The notes: generated by a model not told the origin, from the sequence alone. DNA of 64,000 nt from Mangrovibacterium diazotrophicum (GCF_003610535.1 NZ_RAPN01000001.1:496001-560000), one strand, 5' to 3'. Counted from the first letter of the stretch, positions 44,099 through 53,105 are shown. Made by a program: numbers and translations.

Positions 44099-45361
44099 AT
44101 GAAAATCTCGAAATACACCAAGTTAGGTTTATTGATTATCTCTAGTGTTGCCATACTGATCTGGGGTCTTAATTATCTGAAAGGAATCGACTATTTCAAT
44201 ACCAATACAACATACTACGCCGTTTACGACCGTGTTGACGGTTTGATGAAATCAAGTGCTGTTGATATTAACGGATACCAGGTTGGTCAAGTAAAGGACA
44301 TCAGCTTTTCGGACAAAAACGACGGAAGCCTGATTGTAACATTCTCCATCGAAGGTAAATTTAAGTTGCCGATTGGAACTGAAGCGCGGATTATCTCCAG
44401 CGACATTATGGGAACCCGTTCCATCAAATTGTTGATAAATCCGAATAACCAGTTCTACGCTGCTTACGACACAATACCGGCAAGTATCGAGGGCGACCTG
44501 AAAGAACAGGTCAGCATGCAGGTTTTACCGCTAAAGAACAAAGCGGAGCAGCTATTGGCATCTCTTGACTCGGCTATTACTGTTATTACTTATGTGTTTA
44601 ACCCGGAGGCCCGAAAAAACCTGTCGGAAAGTTTTGCACATATCAACCAAACAATCATTAACCTTGAAAGTGCTTCGGCTGAATTGGATTTACTGTTGCG
44701 CAACGAAAGAGGCAACATCCAGGGAGTCATGGAAAACATGAATCAACTGACCTCTACGCTGGCGTCAAGCTCCGAGGATTTCTCGGCTATTGCCGACAAT
44801 CTTGCGAATATTACCGACAGTATATCGGCAGTCAACCTTAAAGAAATGATGGAAAGCCTGTCGGAAAGCACCGTCGGTATCAACGACATTATAGCGAAGG
44901 TTAATTCAAAAGAGGGATCAGCCGGTTTGTTGATCAACGATCCGGAATTGTACCAGAACCTGACACAACTTAGCTTGAGTATGGATTACCTGCTCAAAGA
45001 CTTCCGCAACAATCCGAAGCGGTATGTGCATTTCTCGGCCCTGGATCTGGGAAAGAGTATTTATATAAATCCTGAGCAAAACTCGTCGGCTTCCAATTCG
45101 GACTACACTTTTAAAGTGCACTTGCTGTCGAGCCCCGAAAGGCTGAATTTGAACAACCCGATCTTCGAAGGATTTACCAAAGTTGAAGAAACCGAAATTG
45201 CGGGTATCTATAATTACTCGATTGGAAATTCTTCTGACATTCAGGAAATGTATCCGCTTTTAGAGAAAGCGAAGAAGGTTTTTCCGGATGCTTCGATCAT
45301 TGCCTTCAAAAATGGCCGTCAAGTCAAGCTGGATAAAGCTTTGCGGAAAATTGGACAATAA
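44099..45361 (+). CDS. MCE/MlaD-family lipid transport protein
   Basis: About 420 residues from the ATG at 44099 (MKISKYTKLGLLIISSVAIL), with one N-terminal membrane anchor. The MCE domain (about 38-118) includes YYAVYDRVDGLMKSSAVDING, VGQVKDI and GTEARIISSDIMGTRSIKL. A long helical/coiled region follows (about 140-300) with repeated LNESFAHINQTI-like and NLANITDSI segments. The C-terminal 100 residues are a separate domain with INPEQNSSASNSDYTFKV. In other bacteria MCE proteins move phospholipids between membranes. It is a single-MCE protein without adjacent ATPase or permease genes here. The upstream 30 codons of the frame were excluded. Confidence 0.85.
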   Translation: MKISKYTKLGLLIISSVAILIWGLNYLKGIDYFNTNTTYYAVYDRVDGLMKSSAVDINGYQVGQVKDISFSDKNDGSLIVTFSIEGKFKLPIGTEARIISSDIMGTRSIKLLINPNNQFYAAYDTIPASIEGDLKEQVSMQVLPLKNKAEQLLASLDSAITVITYVFNPEARKNLSESFAHINQTIINLESASAELDLLLRNERGNIQGVMENMNQLTSTLASSSEDFSAIADNLANITDSISAVNLKEMMESLSESTVGINDIIAKVNSKEGSAGLLINDPELYQNLTQLSLSMDYLLKDFRNNPKRYVHFSALDLGKSIYINPEQNSSASNSDYTFKVHLLSSPERLNLNNPIFEGFTKVEETEIAGIYNYSIGNSSDIQEMYPLLEKAKKVFPDASIIAFKNGRQVKLDKALRKIGQ

Positions 45362-45637
45362 AATTTTTCATAATGTTTATTTAGGACGTCATCCGTAATG
45401 CCCTTTATTCTCAACAGTTACAGAAAACACCTATGTCAAAAACCTGATTATCAGATTGTTATACAGCATAAAATTTTTTCAAATTTTTAAGTAATTGAGT
45501 TATAAAGCCTTTATAATTATTCATAAAAAGTCAAGGGCAATTTCATTTTTTTTATACTTTTTTTTTGAACACTTTTGTTCTCGGGAAAAAAATAAAGGGA
45601 AAATTTTTGTCGAACTCAATTAATCCTGCTGTTCAAA

Positions 45638-47065
45638 ATGACTAATACTCATCTTGGTGTATGGGAGCGTTGTCTAGGTGTGATACGTGATAATGTTCCG
45701 ACAATTAGCTTTAAAACTTGGTTTGAACCGATTGTACCGCTTCGAATAGACAATCAGGTTCTGACGATTCAGGTACCTAGTCCGTTCTTTTACGAGTACC
45801 TGGAAGAACAATACATTGACTTGTTGCGCAAAACGTTGAGAAAAGAAGTTGGACAAGACGCAAAACTGGAGTACGTGGTTGTAATGGGGAATCAAGCAAA
45901 CTCACAACCATATACAGTAAAGTATCCGACCAACAACAATCCGAAGATTCAAAACAAGCCACTAAACGTTCCTCTGAAAACTGAGGGGAAACCGTCTATT
46001 AAAAACCCGTTTATCATACCGGGAATCCAAAAATTGCACGTTGATCCACAACTGAAACCGGACAATACGTTTGATAATTTTGTGGAAGGCGAATGCAACA
46101 GCCTGGCGCGTGCTGCCGGCTATGCTGTAGCACAAAATCCGGGGGGTACTGCTTTCAACCCGTTGATGATATTCGGAAATTCCGGATTGGGAAAAACACA
46201 CCTTGCCCATGCGATCGGAATTCAGGTAAAAGAACAATTTCCGGACAAAGTGGTGTTGTATGTGAATGCCAATAAATTTCAAACGCAATTTACCGAGGCT
46301 ACCCGCAACAACAACCGGAACGACTTCTTGCACTTCTATCAAATGATTGATGTGCTGATTTTGGATGATGTACAGGAATTTGCAGGAAAAGAAAAGACGC
46401 AGGAAACATTCTTCCATATTTTCAACCACTTACACCAAAGTGGCAAACAATTAATTTTGACTTCAGACAAGCCTCCAATCGAATTGAAAGGAATGGAACA
46501 ACGCTTGCTATCCCGTTTCAAATGGGGATTGACAGCCGAGTTGTTGGTTCCGGATTTCGAAACCCGCATGGAGATTTTGAAGCGCAAAACGTACAAAGAC
46601 GGAATTGAAATCAGCGACGAAGTGTTGGAATACATCGCTTCTCACATTACCAACAATGTGCGTGAGCTGGAAGGTGCTTTGGTTTCGCTGTTGGCTCAGT
46701 CAACGCTGAATAAGAAAGAAGTGACGATTGAGCTTGCGAGCGACATGGTTAATAAACTGGTAAAAAGTTCGAAACGCGAATTATCGATCGATTACATTTC
46801 GAAAGTTGTTTGCGACTACTTCAACTTGCCGGTTGATAACCTGCAGACCAAAACCCGCAAACGCGAAATTGTACAGGCTCGCCAGCTGGCTATGTATTTC
46901 TCGAAAAGTATGACCAAATCGTCTCTGGCATCCATCGGTTCGCAAATTGGGAATAAGGACCACGCAACGGTGCTTCATGCCTGCAAAACGGTGAATAACC
47001 TGATAGAGACCGACAAGAATTTCAGGAATTTTGTCGACGAAATAGAAAAGAAATTGAAAATGTAA
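45638..47065 (+). CDS. dnaA: Chromosomal replication initiator DnaA
   Basis: A 475-residue initiator. Domain I (1-90) starts with VWERCLGVIRDNVPTISFKTWF. The short linker (90-135) is followed by the AAA+ domain with Walker A GNSGLGKTHLA near 189 and Walker B VLILDDVQEF near 250. The C-terminal DnaA-box-binding domain carries the signature SQIGNKDHATVLHACKTV near 440. The 276-bp upstream region is very AT-rich. No cluster of DnaA boxes is visible, so I do not call an origin. A strong terminator follows. Confidence 0.97.
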   Translation: MTNTHLGVWERCLGVIRDNVPTISFKTWFEPIVPLRIDNQVLTIQVPSPFFYEYLEEQYIDLLRKTLRKEVGQDAKLEYVVVMGNQANSQPYTVKYPTNNNPKIQNKPLNVPLKTEGKPSIKNPFIIPGIQKLHVDPQLKPDNTFDNFVEGECNSLARAAGYAVAQNPGGTAFNPLMIFGNSGLGKTHLAHAIGIQVKEQFPDKVVLYVNANKFQTQFTEATRNNNRNDFLHFYQMIDVLILDDVQEFAGKEKTQETFFHIFNHLHQSGKQLILTSDKPPIELKGMEQRLLSRFKWGLTAELLVPDFETRMEILKRKTYKDGIEISDEVLEYIASHITNNVRELEGALVSLLAQSTLNKKEVTIELASDMVNKLVKSSKRELSIDYISKVVCDYFNLPVDNLQTKTRKREIVQARQLAMYFSKSMTKSSLASIGSQIGNKDHATVLHACKTVNNLIETDKNFRNFVDEIEKKLKM

Positions 47066-47073
47066 ATATGCCC

Positions 47074-47102
47074 GGCAGATCATTGTGATCTGCCTTTTTT
47101 TT
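47074..47102 (+). terminator. Intrinsic terminator of dnaA
   Basis: GGCAGATCA (47074-47082) pairs with TGATCTGCC (47086-47094) around TTG, followed by eight T. The T-run ends only 8 bp before the start codon of the next gene. Confidence 0.92.
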
Positions 47103-47110
47103 ATCCGCCA

Positions 47111-47710
47111 ATGAGTGATTCTTATTTGACAATAGCCCAAGCCTGCGAAGGCCTTTTCAAAGACAAAGGCAGTAAGTTTTTGGCTTATGCCTACCCTGTT
47201 GAAACGGAGGACGAGATAAAAGAGCACATTCAGAACCTCAAGAAAGAACATTACTCGGCCCGCCACCATTGTTATGCCTGGCGCCTGGGAGCCGACAAAA
47301 CCCAATTTCGCGCCAATGACGATGGTGAACCTTCGTCTACTGCCGGGAAACCAATACTTGGACAAATTCAGCGTCTTGATTTAACGAATATACTCGTAGT
47401 TGTAGTTCGGTACTTCGGAGGTACTTTGCTTGGCGTAAGCGGCCTGATCAACGCATACAGAGCTGCCGCAGCAGATGCCCTAGAGCAAGCTGAAATTGTA
47501 GAACAGCTGGTCGAAATAGCATTTTGGGTCGAGTTCGACTATTTAAATATGAATAGTGTGATGAAGGTATTCAAAGACGAAAACCTGCCGCAAAAGAAAA
47601 CCGATTTCGACCTGCGCTGCAGAATCCGTTCATCTATCCGTGAAAGCGAGTCGGAACGCCTGTTTGCCTTGCTTTTAAACATCGAGGGAGTACGAATAAA
47701 CCAACTGTAA
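47111..47710 (+). CDS. YigZ/IMPACT family protein
   Basis: A 199-residue protein of the IMPACT/YigZ family. The N-terminal domain has KDKGSKFLAYAYPV, YSARHHCYAWRLG, NDDGEPSSTAGKPILGQI and VVVVRYFGGTLLG, the family's signatures. The C-terminal third is the small DUF1949-like ferredoxin-fold domain. The function in bacteria is not settled; eukaryotic IMPACT interferes with GCN2 signalling. The terminator of dnaA lies directly before it, so its expression may depend on read-through or on a promoter inside dnaA. Confidence 0.92.
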   Translation: MSDSYLTIAQACEGLFKDKGSKFLAYAYPVETEDEIKEHIQNLKKEHYSARHHCYAWRLGADKTQFRANDDGEPSSTAGKPILGQIQRLDLTNILVVVVRYFGGTLLGVSGLINAYRAAAADALEQAEIVEQLVEIAFWVEFDYLNMNSVMKVFKDENLPQKKTDFDLRCRIRSSIRESESERLFALLLNIEGVRINQL

Positions 47711-47797
47711 ACAATGACAATATTGTTAGTAAGTCATTAATAAATACTGCTCAAAATCATGCTATAATAAACGATAGCTCTATAACTTTACATTTTA

Positions 47798-48016
47798 ATG
47801 AAAGGCTTGCATAATCGATATCATTTTCAGCTGGATGGCAGCGACCATTCCTTTATTCTTTTCCCAAATTTCTTTTATGATTTGATTCGATTAGGCGGTC
47901 ATTTTAAGCAATTTCATATTTCAGAAATTTCAAAGACTTTAAAAGAGCCAGCAGTTGTGAAAAACACTGTTGGTTTTTTTATGTCTGCGTTTCAAACTAA
48001 AAAACAAACACCATAA
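47798..48016 (+). CDS. Leader ORF of pyrB (attenuation candidate)
   Basis: A 72-codon ORF begins at 47798 and ends TAA directly before the pyrB ATG (TAAATG). The peptide, MKGLHNRYHFQLDGSDHSFI at its start, is not protein-like. Its codons 17-27 are encoded by a U-rich tract (around 47847-47880), and codons around 51-61 overlap an intrinsic terminator (47948-47980). This is the arrangement of the enterobacterial pyrBI leader, where UTP shortage slows RNA polymerase so that the ribosome can block the terminator. That mechanism is inferred here. Confidence 0.45.
   Translation: MKGLHNRYHFQLDGSDHSFILFPNFFYDLIRLGGHFKQFHISEISKTLKEPAVVKNTVGFFMSAFQTKKQTP
47948..47980 (+). terminator. Attenuator-like terminator upstream of pyrB
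   Basis: CCAGCAGT (47948-47955) pairs with ACTGTTGG (47966-47973), with one G-U pair, and is followed by seven T. It lies inside the leader ORF, 36 bp before the pyrB start codon. Confidence 0.7.
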
Positions 48017-48925
48017 ATGAAGAAAGATTTAATTTCCATCATGGATTATTCGAAGGAAGAATACCTTCGGATTATGGAATTGGCTGCGGATTTTGAACGA
48101 AATCCCAACCAACGACTGCTGGAAGGCAAGGTAGTCGCTTCGCTCTTCTTTGAACCGTCAACCCGAACCCGCTTGAGTTTTGAAACTGCAATCAACCGTT
48201 TGGGTGGACGAATCATCGGTTTTTCCGATTCTAACTCGTCGAGTGTTACCAAAGGCGAAACGCTACACGACACCATTCGCATGGTTTCCAACTATGCCGA
48301 TCTTATTGTGATGCGTCACCCGTTGGAAGGCAGCGCCCGGTATGCGGCCGAAGTTTCTTCGGTGCCAATTATCAATGCAGGCGACGGAGCTAACCAACAC
48401 CCAACACAAACCCTGCTCGACATGTATTCGATCATTAAAACACAGGGGCGCCTCGATAACATTAATATCTTCATGGTTGGTGACTTGAAATACGGACGCA
48501 CCGTACACTCGTTGCTGATGGCCCTGTCGCAGTTTGAAAACCCGATCTTCAACTTTATAGCGCCCGAAGAACTGCAGATGCCGGAAGAATACAAACTCTA
48601 CCTGCGCGAAAAAGGAATCCGCTATTTTGAGCACCGGGAATTTACCGACATCATCTCGGAAGCCGACATTGTTTACATGACCCGCGTACAAAAGGAACGT
48701 TTCTCGGATCCGATTGAATACGAACAGGTGAAAAACGTTTACATCCTCCGGAACAGCATGCTCAAAAATACCAAGCCGAACATGCGTATTTTGCACCCGC
48801 TACCACGTGTCAACGAAATTCATACCGACGTTGATAAAAACGAAAAAGCATATTACTTCGACCAGGCATTGAATGGTGTTTTTGCCCGCGAAGCAATTAT
48901 TGCTCACACGTTAAATCTTAAATAA
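48017..48925 (+). CDS. pyrB: Aspartate carbamoyltransferase, catalytic chain
   Basis: A 302-residue enzyme joining carbamoyl phosphate and aspartate, the first committed step of pyrimidine synthesis. The carbamoyl-phosphate motif [13 protein letters not shown] is near 46-58. [14 protein letters not shown] near 75 is the loop from the neighbouring subunit. [12 protein letters not shown] near 130 and [13 protein letters not shown] near 257 complete the site. The start codon follows the leader ORF by one base. pyrI is 6 bp downstream, giving a class B (catalytic plus regulatory) enzyme. Confidence 0.97.
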   Translation: MKKDLISIMDYSKEEYLRIMELAADFERNPNQRLLEGKVVASLFFEPSTRTRLSFETAINRLGGRIIGFSDSNSSSVTKGETLHDTIRMVSNYADLIVMRHPLEGSARYAAEVSSVPIINAGDGANQHPTQTLLDMYSIIKTQGRLDNINIFMVGDLKYGRTVHSLLMALSQFENPIFNFIAPEELQMPEEYKLYLREKGIRYFEHREFTDIISEADIVYMTRVQKERFSDPIEYEQVKNVYILRNSMLKNTKPNMRILHPLPRVNEIHTDVDKNEKAYYFDQALNGVFAREAIIAHTLNLK

Positions 48926-48931
48926 GCAGCC

Positions 48932-49402
48932 ATGAGCGACAAAATAAAAAAGAAACTAAAACTGAAAGTGAGTGCCATCAGCGAGGGCACTGTGATCGAT
49001 CACATTCCTTCTGAGGTGTTGTTCGAGGTGATCTCCATCCTGGAACTCGACAAAACGACCAACATGATTACTTTCGGGGCGAATCTCGACAGTGAGAAAC
49101 AAGGTCGCAAAGCGATCATCAAGGTTTCGAACCAGTTTTTTGCCAACGACGACATTAACCGGATTGCCTTGATTGCGCCGAACGCCAAGCTGAACATTAT
49201 CCGCGATTACGAGGTTGTGGAGAAAAAGGTAGTCGAAGTGCCGGACCAGGTTATTGGCATCGTTAAATGCTTCAACCCCAAATGCATCACCAACAACGAG
49301 GAAGTGCTGACCTCGTTCAAAGTGGTACAGAAGAGTCCGCTGGCTTTAAAATGTAAATACTGCGAGAAGATTACCCACGAACATCAAATGGTTATTAAAT
49401 AG
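48932..49402 (+). CDS. pyrI: Aspartate carbamoyltransferase regulatory chain
   Basis: A 156-residue regulatory subunit. The N-terminal allosteric domain starts LKVSAISEGTVIDHIPSEV and binds CTP or ATP in known relatives. The C-terminal zinc domain has four Cys in CFNPKC and CKYC (near 113-118 and 141-144). It lies 6 bp after pyrB and 5 bp before the GAF gene, so the three form one transcript. Confidence 0.96.
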   Translation: MSDKIKKKLKLKVSAISEGTVIDHIPSEVLFEVISILELDKTTNMITFGANLDSEKQGRKAIIKVSNQFFANDDINRIALIAPNAKLNIIRDYEVVEKKVVEVPDQVIGIVKCFNPKCITNNEEVLTSFKVVQKSPLALKCKYCEKITHEHQMVIK

Positions 49403-49407
49403 AACGA

Positions 49408-49854
49408 ATGAAGACAGAATTCAAAGCTTGTTTGGACACAATCAAGAAGTTAGTTGATGAAAATCCCAACGACCTGTTGTTCCAAATTTGCCAAACATTA
49501 AAAGAGCAAGTGTACCATTACGATTGGGTTGGCTTTTATGTGCTCGAAAACGGAGGATTGGTATTGGGCCCTTACGTTGGAAAGCCAACTGAACATACAC
49601 ATATTGCCATTGGAAAAGGCATTTGCGGACAGGTAGCCGAACGCGAAGAGACCATGATTGTACAGGATGTCACCCAGGTTGAAAACTACATCTCCTGTGG
49701 GCTCGATGTCCAATCGGAGATTGTTGTACCGGTAATGAGAAACGGGCGTTTTGTTGCCGAACTCGATATCGACAGCCACTCACCTGCCCCGTTTACAAAA
49801 GACGACCAGACTTTCCTGGAAGAAATTTGCCAATTGATCAACGACAAATTTTAA
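49408..49854 (+). CDS. GAF-domain protein, probable free methionine-R-sulfoxide reductase
   Basis: A 148-residue GAF protein. The segment HTHIAIGKGICGQVAERE and the later ENYISCGLDVQSEIVVPV place two cysteines where the catalytic and resolving Cys of the fRMsr family (YebR of E. coli) lie. WVGFYVLENGGLVLGPY is the family start. It should reduce free methionine-(R)-sulfoxide, repairing oxidised methionine. It is cotranscribed with pyrBI, with no obvious link. A bidirectional terminator follows. Confidence 0.8.
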   Translation: MKTEFKACLDTIKKLVDENPNDLLFQICQTLKEQVYHYDWVGFYVLENGGLVLGPYVGKPTEHTHIAIGKGICGQVAEREETMIVQDVTQVENYISCGLDVQSEIVVPVMRNGRFVAELDIDSHSPAPFTKDDQTFLEEICQLINDKF

Positions 49855-49856
49855 GC

Positions 49857-49886
49857 AAAAAAAATCGCCGGGATCATCCCGGCGAT
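49857..49886. terminator. Bidirectional terminator between GAF and RRM genes
   Basis: TCGCCGGG (49865-49872) pairs with CCCGGCGA (49878-49885), flanked by an A-run of eight (49857-49864), so the minus strand has a strong T tract for the RRM gene; the plus side is weaker. Confidence 0.85.
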
Positions 49887-49911
49887 TATATCTTCACAGC
49901 CTAATGGCTTC

Positions 49912-50334
49912 TTAGTAGCGTTCACGTCTTTGAGGACGGCCACCATCGCTATTTCTGTTAAAGCGATCACCGCCACCGTGTCCTCTGTCTCTGTCATAAC
50001 CACCGCCGCCTCTGTTGAAGCCGCCACCGCCTTGACGTTGGAAACCACCTTCACGACGAGGTCTGCTGTTGAAACCACCACCACCGGTGTTTTCTCTCGG
50101 CTTAGCCTCATTTACTTTGATGTTACGACCTTGAACATCTGCACCGTCTAATTTAGCGATTGCAGCTGCACCTTCTTCATCATCGGCCATTTCAACGAAA
50201 CCGAATCCTTTAGCACGACCGGTTTCACGATCTTTTACAAGTTTTACAGAAACAACTTCTCCGTATGCTGCAAACAATTCTGCAACATCTTCTTCTTTAA
50301 GTGTGTAGTTTAAATTACCTACGTAAATGTTCAT
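49912..50334 (-). CDS. RRM-domain RNA-binding protein
   Basis: A 140-residue protein from the ATG at 50332-50334. A single RNA-recognition motif (1-80) has RNP2 IYVGNL and RNP1 KGFGFVEM. The tail (about 85-140) is Gly/Arg/Asn rich with RGG-like repeats (GGGGFNRGGGGYDRD). This is the small RRM family of Bacteroidota and cyanobacteria; roles in cold response and mRNA regulation have been reported for relatives. It appears to have a 5' leader of over 200 nt (see 50335-50658). Confidence 0.9.
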   Translation of the reverse strand: MNIYVGNLNYTLKEEDVAELFAAYGEVVSVKLVKDRETGRAKGFGFVEMADDEEGAAAIAKLDGADVQGRNIKVNEAKPRENTGGGGFNSRPRREGGFQRQGGGGFNRGGGGYDRDRGHGGGDRFNRNSDGGRPQRRERY

Positions 50335-50658
50335 AATTTGGAAAAAATAAAAATTAAAAAATAAAAACACATGAGGTAAAATCAAGGAATTTGAGAAACG
50401 GAGAGAAATTATTTCAATTTTATAAAATCACCTGAACCAAAAAGCATTGACCCTACCTTAATAAAAATACAATTGTTCAAAGAATCTGGTCATGAAGGTA
50501 ATTTTTGTACCGGAAGGCAGGTTACTTTCCTGTTCATTTATTACAAGTCATTACACCATAGCTGAATACAAATTTAAAGATAGTTTTGAATCCGCAAGCG
50601 CAAGTCCGATATTTTTTATGAATTATTGACAGGAATTAAATTTTATTGCCTCCAATGT
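50335..50658 (-). promoter_or_regulatory. Long leader and promoter of the RRM gene
   Basis: Minus strand: TTG (50595-50597), 18 bases, TAAATTTG (50569-50576), an exact match to the phylum consensus. The start codon is 50334, so the leader would be about 225 nt, with U-rich stretches near the end. It holds no ORF of note and no strong hairpin visible by eye. Confidence 0.6.
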
Positions 50659-51849
50659 TTAATCGACATAAAGAACAAGCCCCTTTAAGTACTCACCCTC
50701 AGGATGATAGATATTTACGGGATGATCGGCCGGCTGAGTTAATTGATGTAATATTCTTACTTTTCGGCCCGAAATAGCGGCTCCGGAGAAGACTGCTTCC
50801 CGAAATTTATCCTTTGTAACCACCTGTGAACAGCTAAAAGTGAACACAATTCCGCCCGGACGAATCTGTTCGAACGCTCTCGCATTTAAACGCTTGTAAG
50901 CCTGAAGGGCCTGGTGCAAGGCATTGCGATGTTTGGCAAATGCCGGCGGATCAAGAATAATCAGGTCGTATTTATCTTTGATATCGCGCATGAATTCGAA
51001 GGCGTCGGCCACGTATGCTTCGTGACGGGCATCATCCGGGAAGTTCAGACCAACGTTCTGGCGGGTAAGGTCAATTGCTTTGGCCGAAGCGTCAACAGAA
51101 TGCACCAATCTTGCATTCCCCTGCATGGCATAAAACGAAAAGCCTCCGCTGTAACAGAACATGTTCAGCACATCGCGGTTTTCCGAGAATTCGCGCACCA
51201 AGCGACGGTTCTCCCGCTGGTCGACAAAGAAACCGGTCTTCTGCCCTTCAACCCAGTCAACGCGGAACTGGTTGTCGTATTCTTTTACGATCGTCGGCTC
51301 CGAAGTACCCAGCAGGTAACCATTTTCAGGTTGAATGTCGGCTTTGAACGGCAAAGTTTTATCACTTTTATCGTACACAGCAATGAGCTTGTCGCCCAAC
51401 AATTCCTTCAGAATATCCGCTAACTCGACGCGAATGTGGTACATGCCCACCGAGTGTGCCTGGTAAACGGCTGTTCCGTTATAAAAATCGATGATTAGGC
51501 CGGGCAAACCATCGCCTTCGCCATGAACCAGGCGAAAAACGTTTGTTGATTGATTGTCGAGCAGCCCCAGCGAAGCCCGCAGATTTACAGCCTCGCCCAG
51601 TAGTTGCTTCCAAAAACTGCGATCGATTTCAACGTCTTTGAAGCTCAAAATACGCACGGCAATGGAGCCGATCTGGTAATGGCCAATTCCCAGGAATTCG
51701 TTGGAATTGGACACAACACGAACCAAGTCCCCTTCCTGAACTTCTGAACTGATTTTTTTGATCGCCCCTGAAAAAACCCAGGGGTGAAAACGCTTCAGTG
51801 ATTGTTCTTTTCCTTTGCTAAGAACAACGGTAGCGCGAATATTTGTCAT
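50659..51849 (-). CDS. Class I SAM-dependent rRNA methyltransferase (RlmI-like)
   Basis: A 396-residue methyltransferase from the ATG at 51847-51849. The N-terminal PUA-like domain (1-75) includes RFHPWVFSGAIKKI, then the EEHUD-like centre and a Rossmann domain: the SAM site VLNMFCYSGGFSFYAM near 218, and the catalytic-type LIILDPPAFAKH near 285. The late CSQVV (Cys near 348) is the nucleophile position of cytosine-C5 methyltransferases. It should modify 23S rRNA. The start overlaps the exonuclease stop by four bases. Confidence 0.9.
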   Translation of the reverse strand: MTNIRATVVLSKGKEQSLKRFHPWVFSGAIKKISSEVQEGDLVRVVSNSNEFLGIGHYQIGSIAVRILSFKDVEIDRSFWKQLLGEAVNLRASLGLLDNQSTNVFRLVHGEGDGLPGLIIDFYNGTAVYQAHSVGMYHIRVELADILKELLGDKLIAVYDKSDKTLPFKADIQPENGYLLGTSEPTIVKEYDNQFRVDWVEGQKTGFFVDQRENRRLVREFSENRDVLNMFCYSGGFSFYAMQGNARLVHSVDASAKAIDLTRQNVGLNFPDDARHEAYVADAFEFMRDIKDKYDLIILDPPAFAKHRNALHQALQAYKRLNARAFEQIRPGGIVFTFSCSQVVTKDKFREAVFSGAAISGRKVRILHQLTQPADHPVNIYHPEGEYLKGLVLYVD

Positions 51850-52424
51850 GATTGAGCTTCTGTTAATGAATAAAAAATTTCGTGCGCAACCCAAGCGTCA
51901 GTTGCGGCGTAAGTTTGCTGGCCTTCAGATAAATTATCGGCCTCCCAATTGGTTAAACGTTGCGATTTGGAAATACGAACTCCAAGGACAATTCCGGCTA
52001 TTTTCTTCAGGCTGAAATCCTGAATACCGAAACCTTTTACTTTTTCCTGCAGTTCAACAAAACCAGCCGCCTTGAAATGGCTGAGCCGTTGCAGCGCCTT
52101 TACGTCATCGCGTATTGCCACGCCGACTTTTAAAATATTTGAATCAGAGAGCAGCGTCTTCAAATCGTCCGGAAGACCCACTTTGTGCAGTTGAAATAGA
52201 AATGCCCGCTCAGAGTTCGATAACTGCAGCAAAGCTACTTTATTCACCTGTCCCCGCTTAAATGATGGTTTGGTTTCCGTATCGAATCCCAAAACTTCCG
52301 ATTGCGACAAATAAGACACAGCTTCCTTCAGCTGCGCGAAATTATCCACAACAGTTATCTCTCCATCAAACGCTTTTTGAGGAAGGTCGTCCAATTCTTC
52401 TTTCGTAATACTCTCCTGAAACAT
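51846..52424 (-). CDS. DEDDy 3'-5' exonuclease
   Basis: A 192-residue exonuclease of the RNase D/WRN type. The acidic residues are seen as LGFDTETKPSF near 43 (motif I), KVGVAIRDDVKAL near 98 (motif II) and the tyrosine motif QQTYAATDAWVAHEIF near 170 (motif III). No HRDC or helicase domain is present. It probably trims RNA or DNA ends; substrate unknown. It overlaps the methyltransferase gene, so both may act on RNA. Confidence 0.85.
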   Translation of the reverse strand: MFQESITKEELDDLPQKAFDGEITVVDNFAQLKEAVSYLSQSEVLGFDTETKPSFKRGQVNKVALLQLSNSERAFLFQLHKVGLPDDLKTLLSDSNILKVGVAIRDDVKALQRLSHFKAAGFVELQEKVKGFGIQDFSLKKIAGIVLGVRISKSQRLTNWEADNLSEGQQTYAATDAWVAHEIFYSLTEAQS

Positions 52425-52487
52425 CTATTGTCACTCGTCTTTTAGATTCATAAATACGGCGCCTGGTCGTGTAGTCGTTTGTTCGTG

Positions 52488-53105
52488 CTAATCCATCGGA
52501 TCGTTAAACAAATTTTTCAACCATGCCGGTTTGCTGGTTTCTTCTTCATCGTCCGAAGGAATTTTAATATCCTCTTCGAAATCGACATCGCTGTAAACCA
52601 AAGTATGCACAGCGCGAAGGCTATTCACCAGCTTTTGCCCCCAGTAATTTTTAAAATTATCCACGCATTCCCACAAGGCTTCCTGCATCACCAACTCATC
52701 GCCGGTTCGGTACGAAAGCACAAAATCCTTCAAATCCTGGTACACGTCCGTGAGATTTTCAGAAATACTTGCAGTTAACGGTGTCTCACTAAATTGCATA
52801 TCCTGATCAAACACTTCGTAGTAATCGTCGTGCGCGCCCAACAGATTCATAATTCGTTGTTGCAGGTAATTGTAGTCCACCTCCGATACAAACTTCTCCA
52901 GGGCCAACTCTTCCGAACTTTCGAAATCGGGCAAAAGCGTCGCCTTCAAATAAACTAAGGGGAGAATTTTCTGGATTTTCGAAAGCATGTCTTTGGCGCC
53001 CATCGCACCGGCCGACTCTACAAACTTACAATACTCGTTGGCAACAGTCACAAATTCGATGACTTGTTTGGAATAAACCAACTGATTAAACTGATCTTCT
53101 GACAT
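52488..53105 (-). CDS. DUF5063 protein
   Basis: About 205 residues from the ATG at 53103-53105 (MSEDQFNQLVYSKQVIEFVTVANEYC). A helical protein with segments typical of DUF5063 (KIQKILPLVYLKATLLPDFE, LGAHDDYYEVFDQDM) and an acidic C-terminus (DDEEETSKPAWLKNLFNDPMD). Function unknown. The frame extends 32 codons upstream with hydrophobic sequence but no good start. It is on the same strand as the exonuclease, 63 bp away. Confidence 0.8.
   Translation of the reverse strand: MSEDQFNQLVYSKQVIEFVTVANEYCKFVESAGAMGAKDMLSKIQKILPLVYLKATLLPDFESSEELALEKFVSEVDYNYLQQRIMNLLGAHDDYYEVFDQDMQFSETPLTASISENLTDVYQDLKDFVLSYRTGDELVMQEALWECVDNFKNYWGQKLVNSLRAVHTLVYSDVDFEEDIKIPSDDEEETSKPAWLKNLFNDPMD

Noticed and set aside
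45362-45637. Possible replication origin next to dnaA
   Set aside because: The region is AT-rich, but only near matches to the DnaA box are visible; one good TTATTCACA lies apart at 43967-43975. No cluster supports an origin.
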